Shown: positions 34,771 to 46,402 of the stretch, piece by piece | Layout: each line of letters starts with the position of its first letter | Position numbering within the stretch: the stretch's first letter is position 1 | Source: Limonium bicolor | Taxonomy: Eukaryota > Streptophyta > Magnoliopsida > Caryophyllales > Plumbaginaceae | DNA: 64,000 bases | NCBI GenBank assembly: GCA_023374045.1 | Contig: CM041776.1 | Location: 476,645,375-476,709,374 of the forward strand | Reading direction: 5' to 3' | Translations under genes and position numbers: made by a program | Notes under the pieces: generated by a model | The model's database searches: none | What the model was told of the DNA's origin: nothing | Seen by the model: only the letters and a program-made list of their open reading frames with translations

Positions 34771-34904
34771 CAATAAATTTATGAGATAACCAATAAAACA
34801 TAAACTAGAGGAAAAACATACGATAAGTGAGTACTATTATCCTGAAAGTAAGTAAGTACAAGGTAAATTAAACCCTTAAATGTCTATGTATTTCTCACTT
34901 ATCA
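34771..34904 (-). repeat. Athila 3' LTR remnant
   Basis: It matches 54345-54478 of the 5' LTR (GATAACCAATAAAACATAAA, TTCTCACTTATCA). The homology stops at about TTAACC, where the Sirevirus-like LTR ends. Confidence 0.8.
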
Positions 34905-35908
34905 AACTCCTCATACTTATCTTTTGCTTGTCCTCAAGCAAATCTTTTTTGACATAATGTTTAAACAAGTTAAACAGACAATAATCAAGTAAGGAGAGCA
35001 CAGAAGATGTAATTGCCAAACTTTTCAGATTTTTAAAGGGTACTAAGAACAGCAAGTTTCTTAAATATATATTTCTCCGTTTCTGAAAATAACCCTGAAG
35101 TCCTTCAAAAGAAAGAGAAGCAGTACCATGAGAATTCTGCTTTTAACCCTGAGCCAACACCATTTTCTTTCACATTTCTTGAACGACAAGGGGCATGAAG
35201 TAAAATCTTATTCCATTATACCTTTCAATGCCACATACTCATGATCCATAATGAAGAAGTTTTTATCATTTTGGTACAGAATGCACAGATACTTCAATTT
35301 TGAAGTTCATTTTGCTTTTACCTCAGACTTTTCTCTCCACCCTTTAGTGGTTTTGGGTCTACTATCCCAGATACCGAGTACCTTAGGTAGCCAGGTGATG
35401 AAGCACCCCTAAGAACTTAACAACCGAGTGGACGAGGCCTGTTTAGGATCAGAATATGCCTATCTGGATCAGAGGAGTACCTTGCCTTGTTCTTTTTCCA
35501 CCGTTTCATTCCAATTCAAATCCAGGCTCAAAGTCAAAACAAAATTCAAATGATAATTTCCTCAGAATTTTTTTGCATTGAGTAAGGAGCAGAGTGTTTT
35601 TTTAGTATGTACCCTTTAAACCTGTTAACACCGGCATTACTCCCTCTATGGCTCCTTCTTTGATTATTAATCACTTAACAAATTTAAACATAGTGTCGAA
35701 AAAGAGACAAACTTAAGAGCAAGCTTTTTGATTATTATATCTCCCCCACACTTGAACCAAAGAAATGCCCTCATTGCATAGAAAGAATTAAAATAACAGG
35801 GCACGCAAACTACCTGGGTAATGATCACAAAGCATGGTAATAGGAAATATTGAAAATTTAAAGAGTAGGGTATGGATAGTGTACTCCCCAGAGTTTTGCA
35901 GAGTATGT
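34905..35908 (-). other. Athila 3' untranslated region with PPT
   Basis: On the minus strand the purine-rich GATAAGTATGAGGAGTT precedes the LTR start TGATAAGTGAG and is the likely PPT. The rest has no gene; CTCCCCCACACTTGAAC near 35742 is repeated in similar form at 39910, on the other side of the solo LTR. Confidence 0.6.
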
Positions 35909-36544
35909 AGTGTTGAAATACCCCAAACCTAGGTATGTTGTTTAAACACTAAAAAAAAGGTATATTAAGACTAAAAAGAGTCTTAGAAACATTAGTAAAC
36001 AATTTAAACCATAGAAAACACAAATAAATACCTTAAGGTCAATAAAGGCTAAAATGTGCTCTAAGCTTGGGATAAGCTTGGTTAAGACCTAATGAGCTTA
36101 ACAAGACCTTATTTATATATTAATGAACATATTAAACCAATTACCAAAGAAAACCAAGCTTGAAAACAAGTTAAAACACAAAATGTGCTTTAAGGAGTCT
36201 TAAAGCACGTTTTTGAAAAATTGTCTTGTAAATGAGTTTTGAGTGGCTGAATGTCCATCATTACTCTTTAATAAACATGTGTACTACTTAGTATCACATT
36301 AGGAAGTCTAAGTCAATGGGAAATCAAAAATTTCACAACTATGTGCCTTGTTTTTGTGAATAGTAACCAAATTAACCAAGTTTATAACATATGTCAATAT
36401 AAGTGTGACAATTGGTCAACAAAGACTCAAATACCCCTTAGAATAATATGGGGGCCGGTTTTCTTGGTGACTCACCACACTTAAACAAAAAAATAAGCTA
36501 AGTAAAGTAATAAAGTAAAGAGTACTATTTACTTTACTACTTAA

Positions 36545-36640
36545 ATATCCAAACTAGCAAACTTATCTTCATTCTCTTCTTTCCCTCTTCATTTCCCACG
36601 TCTCCAACCTCTCTTCTACCTTCTCCATTCACGGTATTGC
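36545..36640 (+). promoter_or_regulatory. CT-rich tract in solo LTR
   Basis: Pyrimidine-rich, 0.63 kb from the LTR start, at a position equivalent to 13490-13560. Possible leader or start region. Confidence 0.35.
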
Positions 36641-36844
36641 AATAGTACCAACACCAACTTCCATTGTCATTATCTCCTAGCTCACTTTGCCAATCAAAAC
36701 TAAGACCACCATTCTTCTAGTCTCATCAAGCTCTTCATTCCTATCTTCTCAAAATTCCAAGAGCTCCATTTCGGTGCCAAGAGGAATCTCCATGGGAGGA
36801 GCTTGATCTCATCTTTTCACATATTATTGTTCTCCTTTGCTTCT

Positions 36845-37350
36845 AGGTAAGGAAACTCAAAGAAAAATTCCATTTCCTTCATGTTTGTATGTTGTCCGAA
36901 AAACACCATTAATGGTGCCCTTTACCTTGCTTGTTTTAGCTTCATTTGAATCTTCCTAGGGCTTGGCGGAGTCCTCTCTTGCTACATATCCAAACTCTCT
37001 TTCATATCCAAGGTAAAACAATCATCTAAATGTTCTAAGACAATATATGTATTTAGGGTTTACAATGAGATGAAGCTTAAAGCTTGAATACTCATTTCAT
37101 TATTTGTATATTGTTTAGAAGTTGACAAGCAATCAAACATCCTTACCGATTTTAAACAAGGAAACAAGAAATAAGTTTGTGAGGAAGAAGAGGTAAATGT
37201 GCTAACCTAATGTAGTTTAAAGTCTTAGGAGAAATGAGCTTATGTTGCTTATTAAAATAATCTAAGGAGCCAATGGTGAATGACTTAGTAAAATGTTCTC
37301 AAGGAGACTAGTAAAAGGGCATATGTGTTGTTGAGTGTATTTGCAGGTCA
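36845..37350 (+). promoter_or_regulatory. 5'-splice-site-like motifs in solo LTR
   Basis: CTAG|GTAAGG (GT at 36847), CAAG|GTAAAA (37013), AGAG|GTAAAT (37193) and weaker GCAG|GTCAAA (37347), spaced 166, 180 and 154 bp. The first is 0.93 kb into the LTR. Confidence 0.45.
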
Positions 37351-38109
37351 AAGGCAAATATATTGTGGAAATTCAGTGTTTAAGGTTTATGCATCTTAAG
37401 GGCCTAAGAGCCATGTTATTTAAGGGCCTAAGTGCCAAGCAATTTAAATTATGCACTATATTGTGATGTAGTGTTAAATGAGTGAAGTTTTGTGTATAAG
37501 AGTGCTCTTGATGGATCTAAGTGTTCTTGAATGTTTAATGGTGAAAACAATGTGTTTTGGCTTAGTAATGTTCTAGGAGAACCCATGTCGAAATTTAGAT
37601 AATGTATAAGAAGTTTTAGGTGTTTAGAATGAGTTTTGATGAGTTAGGAAGTGTTTAGGGTGGTTAAGTGTTCTACTAGGGAAAGAAATATGCACTAAGG
37701 TTTTCTAAGGTGTAAAAAGGACTTAAGCATTATTTTAGAGGATTTAGAATGCAAATGAGTGTTTTGGGATACTTCAAGTTCATGTTGGGATTGTGTTTAG
37801 GACTTGTGCAATCTTAGTGGTTTAGGAAGAAAAGATGTTTGGGAGAGGATGTAGTAGTAGTGTGGAAACATTTGAGACTAGTGCTAGTTATAGGTATAAA
37901 ACACCTCATGCAAACTTAGGGAAAAGTATTGCATGTGCCAACCTTTGTATAAGAATTTGTGTAAGGTTGAGGAGGTTTTGATGAATGATTTAAGGAGTTT
38001 AATGGAGGTCTTAAGGTGTGTTTGAAGTGCCCAAATAAGGTTAGAACATACTAGGATATATGAGGTGAAGTTTGGAGTTAAATGGACAATTAACAACAAG
38101 GGTCTGGAG

Positions 38110-38515
38110 CAGACCGACCTTGGGGACCGGACCTGCAAGGTCGGTCGAGCCCAGTTTACCCTGCGAGAAATGGTCTCTAGAATGGACCGACCTTGGGGAC
38201 CGGACTTGCAAGGTCGGTCGGGCATGGATTTTTAGTACTGATTGAGTCTCTGGAATAGACCGACCTTGGGACCGGACTTACAAGGTCGGTCATGCCTAAA
38301 TCTTTGTACGTAAGTAAATCTCGGGAATCGACCGATCTTGCGACCGAACTCGCCAAGATCGGTCAGGCCTGAGTTTTCAAAGGGGAAAAACTCTCGGGAA
38401 TAGACCGACCTTGTGGACCGAACTTGCAAGGTCGGTCGGAGTAGAATTTTTGACGGTAATATGTTCTAGAATGGACCGACCTTGTGTAAGGTCGGTCAGT
38501 AAGGTCGGTCGGACC
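38110..38515. repeat. six-unit GACCGACCTTG / CAAGGTCGGTC hairpin array
   Basis: Units start at about 38112, 38185, 38258, 38329, 38403 and 38474 (71-74 bp apart). Each pairs GACCGACCTTG with CAAGGTCGGTC over a GGACCGGA-like centre. Unit 4 has GACCGATCTTG and CAAGATCGGTC, a compensated change. Confidence 0.85.
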
Positions 38516-39908
38516 AAAACTTGTAAAAAAAAACAAACAAAGAGTGGCTTAAGTAGTTAACCCTAGGGGGTATGATGAAGGTAATCAAGGATAAGTTTGG
38601 ACATTAAAACATGTCATATAACCATGTAAAATGTTTAGTAAAATTCGAAGTTAAGTAAGTAAATTGACCGACGTTATTAATCATGTATAGGAGTGACCTA
38701 CGGTGGAAACTAGTCGAAGCAAGGACCAAGGTATAGTTTTCTTGCAGTCTGTTGCCCACCGGTTTACACCGGCTTGTGTGTTGTTTGTTTTTCTGTGTGT
38801 TTATGACCTTGTAAGACTTAAGTCATGTAACGAGTTTACAGTTGTTAAATATTATTGTGTTGTTAAGTGTGACCCATTTCCCTTGCGTGTGTCTAACAAG
38901 ACTTAACCACTTGTATGTGATTGTTTGTTGAGTTCGATGTTGAACTTCTAACAAGTGCTAACGGGGGAAGTGAGGAGTCCGGTCTGTTCCGGCCACGCGT
39001 GTGAGTATGGGAGTCGATGTCATAACCGGTTCGATTCTCTCTGTATGTTATGGTTGTTTTTCCAATTTGGTTTCCAACCTTCCCTTTAGCTTAACCAAGG
39101 CTATTTTACTGACTCACGTCGGGCCACAGGGGCATACTATGTTTTGTTCGGTGTGCTTGGATCACTATATCCGAGGTACCTTGTGTTAAGTTATTCGTTC
39201 AATCTAACAGGACGGTAACGAGTTATGTAACGAGCTTGGCATGGGTTTGGCAACATTCTCTAGGCTCTCCATGGGATCTAATTGTGTTGGTTCGTTTCCT
39301 AAAAGGATTCGTTCTTGTATGTTATGTGTGATGTTGTTGTGCAATATTCTTGTTGTGATATATATATGTTGTATGTTCAAAATGAATGCCATGTCATCAT
39401 GACAATTAGTTGCGCGTATCCCGGTAGCCGATGGGCTGCGCGTTAACCATACCATCCAAGGGTTGCTGACCCCCTCGGGGGCTCCATATTTTTACTGTAG
39501 GATGAGGATCGAGGAAGCGGAATGGCTATAGATTCTAGGTTGCAGGAATACTTTTGGTTATTTATGGACGTTAAGCCCGGGATGCGCCTGTGCTCCCGTG
39601 GCGATGTATTTTGGTACCGTTTGTATCAAAGTGATGGTCGTTGACAGTTCACAGTGACAGTTTGTGGTGTACAGTTTACAGTTAGGGATGTAGTTACAAA
39701 CTCGGTATTATGTTTATGTATTAAAGGTTATTAGTTCTATGCTCGGGAGTCTGATCATCAGACCGGTACGCTTGTATTTATTCTGCCTTGTTGACCACGT
39801 GGGTGGTTAACGGCGTTGTAGCACCGAATCGTTTAGTTATTATTTAGTTGTTAAATTCCGCTGTGATTTCAAGTATTGTTAAGTGCGTAGTAGGGGTGTT
39901 ACAAGTGT

Positions 39909-40164
39909 AGCTCCCCCACACTTGAGTTCAGCTGCAGAAATGTGCAAGGTGTTCCTGTAATAAATATTCTAAACAGCCAGAAGTACTCAAGTTAATTCTC
40001 TTCGTTCTCTCTCCTTTCTTTCTTTCTTTTTTTTACTATATATCTTTTAACATTAAATAAGACACGGAATATAAGCACAAAATAGAATAAAAAGATAGAT
40101 AGTAGGGTGCCTCCTACCAAGCTGCCCATCTTTATGGTCTTTGGCGAGACCGTACCTGAGTGTT
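39909..40164 (-). other. Athila 3' untranslated region (continued)
   Basis: No gene. A T/C-rich run lies at 40010-40035, and CTCCCCCACACTTGAG near 39911 is a second copy of the sequence at 35742. Confidence 0.55.
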
Positions 40165-43100
40165 TTAAGGTGTGACTGGATCTTTGAGTAGAAGCGCAGA
40201 AGCCTCTTCGTTGTCTAACGTGTTTCCCAGAAATAATTTTATTCGAGCGCCATTCACTTTAAACGATCCTCCTTTTCTATTGTCCAATTCCACAGCTTAA
40301 TAAGGAGAGGTAGATATTATTTTAAATGGTCCAGACCAGAAGGATTTTAACTTACCTGGGAAGAACTTAAGTCTAGAGTTATAAAGAAGGACCTGATCTC
40401 CTACTTTGAATTCTCGCTTGGCAATCATCTTATCGTGCCAACGCTTGGTCTTCTCTTTATAAATCACCGCATTCTCGTATGAGTCGTTCCTAAGTTCTTC
40501 GAGCTCAGTCAACTGGAACTTCCTTTTTTCACCGGCTTGTTGTAGATCAAAGTTCAACACCTTCAGAGCCCAATAAGATTTATGCTCTAATTCCACAGGC
40601 AAGTGGCATGCCTTCCCAAAAACTAGTTTGTAGGGAGACACGCCAATAGGTGTTTTGAAGGCGGTGCGGTATGCCCAGAGTGCATCATCCAATTTAAGGG
40701 ACCAATCTTTTCGAGAAGAGCTCACCGTCTTCTGCAGAATCCATTTTAATTATCTGTTTGTTATCTCTGCCTGACCATTTGTTTGAGGATGGTATGGTAG
40801 AGCAACCTTATGTCGGACTCCATATTTCTTCAGGAGAGCATCAAACTGGCGATTGCAGAAGTGAGATCCACCATCGCTGATTATTGCTCTAGGAACACCG
40901 AATCGAGTGAATATATTCTTCTTTATAAACTTCATCACAACTTTACCATCATTAGTAGAGCAAGCAAGGGCTTCCGCCCATTTAGAGACATAATCGACTG
41001 CTACTAAGATGTATAAATTGCCAAAAGAATTTGGGAAGGGTCCCATAAAATCAATCCCCCAAACATCAAATAATTCAACCTCTAGCATATTATTCAAGGG
41101 TAGTTCATTGCGGCGAGAAATGTTACCTTGCCGTTGACACCGATCACAAGTAGACACAAAAGCATGACAGTCTTTGTGAAGGGTGTTCCAATAGAAACCG
41201 GATTCAAGTACCTTAGCAGCTGTACGGGTTGCACCGTGATGCCCGCTGATTTCTCTAGAATGGCAATGGAGAAGAATATTTCGGATTTCCGTCTGTGGGA
41301 CACATCTCTTTATAATTCCATCTGCACAGATTTTGAAGAGATATGGATCATCCCATAAATAATGTTTGACAATTGAAAAGAATCTTTTTCGCTGCTGATA
41401 TGTCATATCAGCTGGGATGATTTTCCTGGCCAGATAGTTAGCAATATCAGCAAACCAAGGGCCTCCTGCCGTTTGGATTGCGAATACTGCCTCGTCAGAG
41501 AAAGACTCATTAATGGGTCTTTCGTCTTCTGGTCCCTCCATTCTTGACAAGTGATCAGCCACGACATTCTGTATACCTTTCTTATCTCTTATCTCTATGT
41601 CGAATTCTTGCAAGAGAAGTATCCATCGTATCAACCTGGGTTTTGCATCTGCTTTGACAAATAAATACTTGAGGGCAGAATGATCAGTATGAATGATAAC
41701 CTTATTACCCAATAAATATGGACGGAACTTATCTAAAGCAAAGACGACTACCAGCAATTCTTTCTCCGTGGTGGCATAATTTTTCTGAGCGTCATTTAAA
41801 GTACGACTAGCATAATAAATGAATCTCAGTACTTTATCCAATTTTTGGCACAAAACAGCACCCACCGCATAGTCACTGGCGTCACACATGATTTCAAAAG
41901 GTTGGGACCAGTCGGGCAATACAACGATAGGAGCAGAAACAAGTTTTTATTTTAACAAATTAAAAGCTGCTAAACATTCATCAGAAAATTGAAATTTAGC
42001 ATCTTTTGTCAGTAAAGTACATAGAGGTTTAGAGATCTTGGAAAAGTTTTTAATGAATCTTCTATAGAAACCAACATGTCCAAGAAAACTTCGAATACCT
42101 CTTACAGTAGTGGGAGGTGGGAGTTTTTCTATTACCTCAATTTTAGCGTGATCCACCTCAATACCTTTTGAAGACATGTTATGTCCTAGCACAATTCCTT
42201 CTCGAACCATGAAGTGACATTTCTCCCAGTTTAGGACTAGATTTGTGTCTTCACCTGGCCAAAATAAGATCGAGATTCTCCAGGCAAGTGTCAAATGTTG
42301 AACCAAAGACAGAGAAGTCATCCATAAAGACCTCTATGCATTTTTCAATGTAGTCAGAAAATATAGCCATCATACACCGTTGAAAAGTAGCTGGGGCATT
42401 ACATAATCCGAACGACATTCTTTTATAAGCATATGTTCCATAAGGACAGGTAAAAGTAGTTTTATCCTGATCTTCTGGAGCAATTGGAATCTGAAAGTAT
42501 CCTGAATAGCCATCTAGAAAACAATAGTAATCCTGACCAGCTAACCTTTCCAACATTTGGTCAATAAAGGGCAGGGGAAAATGATCTTTACGTGTGGCAG
42601 TATTCAATTTCCTGTAGTCAATACAAACTCTCCAACCAGTAGTAGTGCGTTGAGGAATCAACTCACCTTTTTCGTTAGGAACGACAGTTATTCCTCCCTT
42701 TTTGGGTACCACCTGTACTGGGCTCACCCACTTGCTATCCGAAATGGGATAAATAATTCCAGCATCTGGTAGTTTTATTACCTCCTTTTTGACCACCTCT
42801 TTTAGAACGGGTTGAGACGCCTCTGTGGTTGTGCCAATGCCCTGAAATCATCTTCCATATAAATTCGATGAGAGCATAAATATGGGCTTATTCCTTTGAT
42901 ATCTGCTATTGACCAACCGATAGCGGTCGTATGATTTCGTAGCACCCCTAAAAGTTGCTTCTCCTGCACATCCGTCAATTTAGATGATATAATAACTGGT
43001 AAATCAGATGGCTCTTTTAGAAAAGCGTATTTTAAATGAGGGGGAAGAGGTTTCATTTCTACTGTAGGTGCTATCTCAATGGAAGGCTTTGGTCTGTCTG

Positions 43101-43236
43101 CATTTCTTTCTACTGGCTCGAATTTTTGTTGGTAGGTACGGAAGTATGGTTGTCTCTTGTTCAACTCTTCAGCCATGAAAGCAATATCAGGATTGTCATC
43201 ATCAGTTTCACAAGATGCCATGAGACATCTTTCCAA
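40165..43236 (-). pseudogene. pol: Athila pol: RT, RNase H and integrase, broken
   Basis: Reverse transcriptase motifs lie in 42251-42796 (WVSPVQVVPKKGG, GWRVCIDYRKLN, FCFLDG-like YCFLDGYSGYFQIPIAP, MSFGLCNAPATFQRCM and catalytic FMDDFSVFG) and continue in 41947-42250 (VLNWEKCHFMV, FLGHVGFYRRFI). RNase H is in 41560-41919 ([41 protein letters not shown]). Integrase follows: zinc finger [20 protein letters not shown], core DFMGPFPNS and DNGx-like SDGGSHFCN, then [18 protein letters not shown] and a C-terminal part ending at 40165. Breaks: frameshifts near 42800 and 42255, and in-frame TAA at 41947, 40750 and 40297. The family's usual single polyprotein is therefore split into about six pieces. 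The motif set (with LGASINLMP protease and Asp-type PBS) is Athila-like. Confidence 0.9.
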
Positions 43237-44210
43237 AATTGTTTCTTCGTCCTTGTGAGGAACGTCTCCTGTACTAAAGAGTCAATAGTATCTATGGAAA
43301 AACAGTTTTGTGTATCAGAAGGACGCTTCATGCTCCGGGTCATGTCAAAAACTACCTGTTCATCATGAAGTCTCAAAATTATCTTACCTCCTTCAACATC
43401 AATTAAAGTTCGGGCAGTTCTCATAAAAGGTCTACCCAGGATTAGTGGAACATCTTTATCTTCCTCAATGTCAATAACAATGAAATCAGCAGGGAAAATA
43501 AATTTGCCAACAAAAACCACTAAATCTTCAACTTTTCCTTTAGGGTAGATTATGGATCGATCAGCTAGTTGCAGCTGCACAGGAGTAGGAGAGCATTGAC
43601 CTATACCCAATTTCTTAAAGATAGATAAAGGCATTAAGTTAATACTGGCTCCTAAATCGCATAACCCGTTACCACAATTTACGTCTTCTATCGTGCAGGG
43701 TATGATAGGGAGACCTGGATCTCCCAATTTCGGTGGTAGCTTCTTTAAGAGTACTGTAGAAACTCTTTCGGTTAATTTCACCGTGTCATTTTCCTGTAAA
43801 GATCGTCTGTTAGATAAAATATCTTTCATAAATTTTGCATAAATAGGCATTTGTGTTAAGGCATCAGAAAAAGGAATATTAATAGTTAATTTCTTAAAAA
43901 TGTTAAGAAAATTTCCAAATTGGTCATCCAAATTCTTTTTCTTTAATCTATCAGGAAATGGAATTGGAATATCATATGAAACCTGGGACGGTTTAATAGT
44001 AAGGGATGCAGGAGACTCCTTCTCCTTGGGAATTGTTATGTCTTCTTTGTCAGATCTTTGTTCATCAGATTTCTTCTCAGCTTCAGGGACATCGGATACT
44101 AGCTCATTTCCGCTTCTCAGGATTATTGATTTTGCATGCTCCCTGGGATTTGGATCAGTCTGGCTCGGGAGTGACCCTGTTGGTCTTTGAGCCAGTTGTT
44201 GGGAAATCTG
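43161..44210 (-). pseudogene. Athila gag 3' part and aspartic protease
   Basis: The open frame includes Gag C-terminal sequence (QISQQLAQRPTGSLPSQ, HAKSIILRSG) and a retropepsin-like domain with the active-site motif LCDLGASINLMPLSIF, the flap region, and LILGRPFMRTA. The protease cleaves the polyprotein. The frame runs into the RT region around 43236. Upstream it begins abnormally, fused to an LTR-PBS fragment at 44211, and its first 510 bp (43701-44210) repeat 44803-45312. Confidence 0.85.
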
Positions 44211-44802
44211 AAAAGGAGATCCCCGCAACAGCGCCAAAAACTTATTGGAGAAATATGTGACTACTTCTACCATTTAGGCAGTGTACCTATCGTTTTGCGG
44301 AATAGTGGAATTGTGGGGTTGTCGAACTCTTGGGGACCTTGCTGTGGTTTAACTGATAGTGTAAATTAACCGAGAATTCTAATTAGACTATTTAATAGAA
44401 ACTTATCACTTATTTTAGGGAGATTGTGGTTTAACACTTAATGTAAACAAAACAGTAAAAAGAACAATTAATTAAAACAGAATAATAATAGCAGTTATGA
44501 AACTCTTTTGGTTTTAAGGAAGCACCCTGGGTTGTTCTGCTCACCTATTTCATTCAATTATATTACCATAAACTTTCCCACATTAGCAATAAACTCAGGA
44601 ATCTTAATTAGTTCATTGACCGGTCCTTGTACAATAAACCCTGATTAATTTAAACAACAAGCGCAATCCTTGCTCAAGTTATTATAAATTAATCACTTTA
44701 TTAACAATTCCTGTTGGAGACAGATTAACCTATAGGCGAAAACTCGCTTCTAGTCATTAACCCGTTTTGACTTCTTCTGTCTAGAACCTTGTCTTAGCAC
44801 CG
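44211..44802 (-). repeat. internal Athila LTR 3' end plus PBS fragment
   Basis: 44246-44802 (557 bp) matches 52690-53246 of the 5' LTR over the same length. Adjacent 44218-44236 is a copy of the PBS with a few changes (TGGCGCTGTTGCGGGGATC on the minus strand). So LTR end, PBS and about 7 bp of leader are joined directly to mid-gag sequence. Confidence 0.9.
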
Positions 44803-46034
44803 TATGATAGGGAGACCTGGATCTCCCAATTTCGGTGGTAGCTTCTTTAAGAGTACTGCAGACACTCTTTCGGTTAATTTCACCGTGTCATTTTCCTGTA
44901 AAGATCGCCTGTTAGACAAAATATCTTTCATAAATTTTACATAAATAGGCATTTGTGCTAAGGCATCAGAAAAAGGAATATTAATAGTTAATTTCTTAAA
45001 AATGTTAAGAAAATTTCCAAATTGGTCATCCAAATTCTTTTTCTTTAATCTATCAGGAAATGGAATTGGAATATCATATGAAACCTGGGACGGTTTAATA
45101 GTAAGGGATGCAGGAGACTCCTTCTCCTTGGGAATTGTTATGTCTTCTTTGTCAGATCTTTGTTCATCAGATTTCTTCTCAGCTTCAGGGACATCGGATA
45201 CTAGCTCTTTTCCACTTCTCAGGATTATTGATTTTGCATGCTCCCTGGGATTTGGATCAGTCTGGCTCGGGAGTGACCCTGTTGGTCTTTGAGCCAGTTG
45301 TTGGGAAATCTGACTTATTTGTCTCTCTAAATTTGTGGTTATGGTAGCCTGATCAGCAACTTTCGCTTCTATCTCAGCAAATTTTGAATTTGTTGCCTGA
45401 CCTTGTTTTAGAAGCTGGTTCATCATGCTTTTCAGTTCGCCCATATCTCCTTGTGAGTTGGTTGGCTGCTCCTGTTGTCGGTTGTATTGAGGTTGTCGGT
45501 TTTGGTTGAATCCTTGGTTGCTTGTCTGTGGCTCGTAATTCCTCCATGGTTGTTGATTGCTCCTCCAATTGTTTTGGTTGTATGAGTTTTGATAAGGATT
45601 CCCTGGTCTGTTGTTAATCAAACTTACCTCCTCAAGGGTCCTGTTGCAACCTGAACCATCGCAGTCTGGGGTTTCATGAGCTCCTCCACAGTTTTCGTAA
45701 CAGGGAGTCAGATATGGGGAAGTGGCCACCGCCTTCACAACTTTTTGTTGTGGTTGATTTAGCGTTAGTTTCTCCACAACTTTTGTGAGTGCAGCTAGTT
45801 GAGCAGATACATGATCCTGCGGGGGAATACTGTACATTCATGTTTCTTTCTTTACTTCACCTCTTCCTTTGTTTTTACACCATTGTCTGGTACTGGCAGT
45901 CTTGGTATCCAATAGTTCAACTGCTTCTTCTCCGGTTAATTTCATAAAATTTCCTCCAGACGAGGAACTTAGCAACAGTTTGTTAGAATCATTTAAACCT
46001 CTAAATAATGATAACACAAGTTCCTGGCTACTCA
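44803..46034 (-). pseudogene. gag: Athila gag, central and C-terminal part
   Basis: The reading frame from the copia insertion (46034) has MSSQELVLSLFRGLNDS and EEAVELLDTKTAS, then an in-frame TGA at 45838, then continues MYSIPPQDHVSAQLAALT, a zinc-knuckle-like CYENCGGAHETPDC, a long Asn/Gln-rich stretch, and QISQQLAQRP. It ends at a junction in the protease linker at 44803. The Gag N-terminal half is on the other side of the copia element (51289-51774). Confidence 0.85.
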
Positions 46035-46041
46035 TACCGTG

Positions 46042-46370
46042 TGTTGGAGTAATAAGTCACCCATATGGAAATAACCATTAGTCCATTAGTTAATGAAACG
46101 ATTTGTATTGCCAATTCTGAAATAGGAAGTTTGAATTAGTTTGAATTAGTTTGAATTAGATTAACACAATTTTGGTAGTTTACTTGTATATATATACACT
46201 ACGTGGGTTAGGCTTCAATACACACATCTCCTCTTCTAAACATCTCATCTCCTCTGTAAAAGAAAGAAAGCTTAGAACACAATGAAATAAAATCATCCCT
46301 TTCCTCCCTTCTCTGCCTTGCGCTCTAATCTTTCTTCTTCTTCTCTTTCGATTACGTTTACATTCCAATA
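46042..46370 (+). repeat. copia 5' LTR
   Basis: TGTTGGAG...TTCCAATA. It contains three direct copies of TTTGAATTAG (about 46130-46160) and a TATA box, with a CT-rich stretch near 46320-46350. Confidence 0.95.
46187..46198 (+). promoter_or_regulatory. copia LTR TATA box
   Basis: TATATATATACA, followed by CTACGTGGG. Transcription would start roughly 30 bp downstream, near the CAATACACAC stretch. The 3' LTR copy is at 51098-51109. Confidence 0.6.
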
Positions 46371-46382
46371 TGGCATCAGAGC
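46371..46382 (+). promoter_or_regulatory. copia PBS
   Basis: TGGCATCAGAGC abuts the LTR. It differs by one base (T to C) from the usual initiator tRNA-Met complement TGGTATCAGAGC. Confidence 0.8.
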
Positions 46383-46402
46383 AGGTTTTCATTTAATCAA
46401 CG

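Larger units (their letters stand above)
35914..39903 (+). mobile_element. solo LTR (3990 bp) with target duplication AGTGT
   Basis: It begins TGAAATACCCCAAAC and ends GGGGTGTTACA. AGTGT occurs immediately on both sides (35909-35913 and 39904-39908), so it is a complete LTR left by LTR-LTR recombination after insertion into the Athila 3' region. It contains a CT-rich tract, donor-like motifs (36847-37347), a six-unit hairpin array (38110-38515), the TTTTCTTGCAG / CACCGG block near 38735-38780, the GC-rich block (39410-39485) and the G-box hairpin (39790). No gene. Confidence 0.9.
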
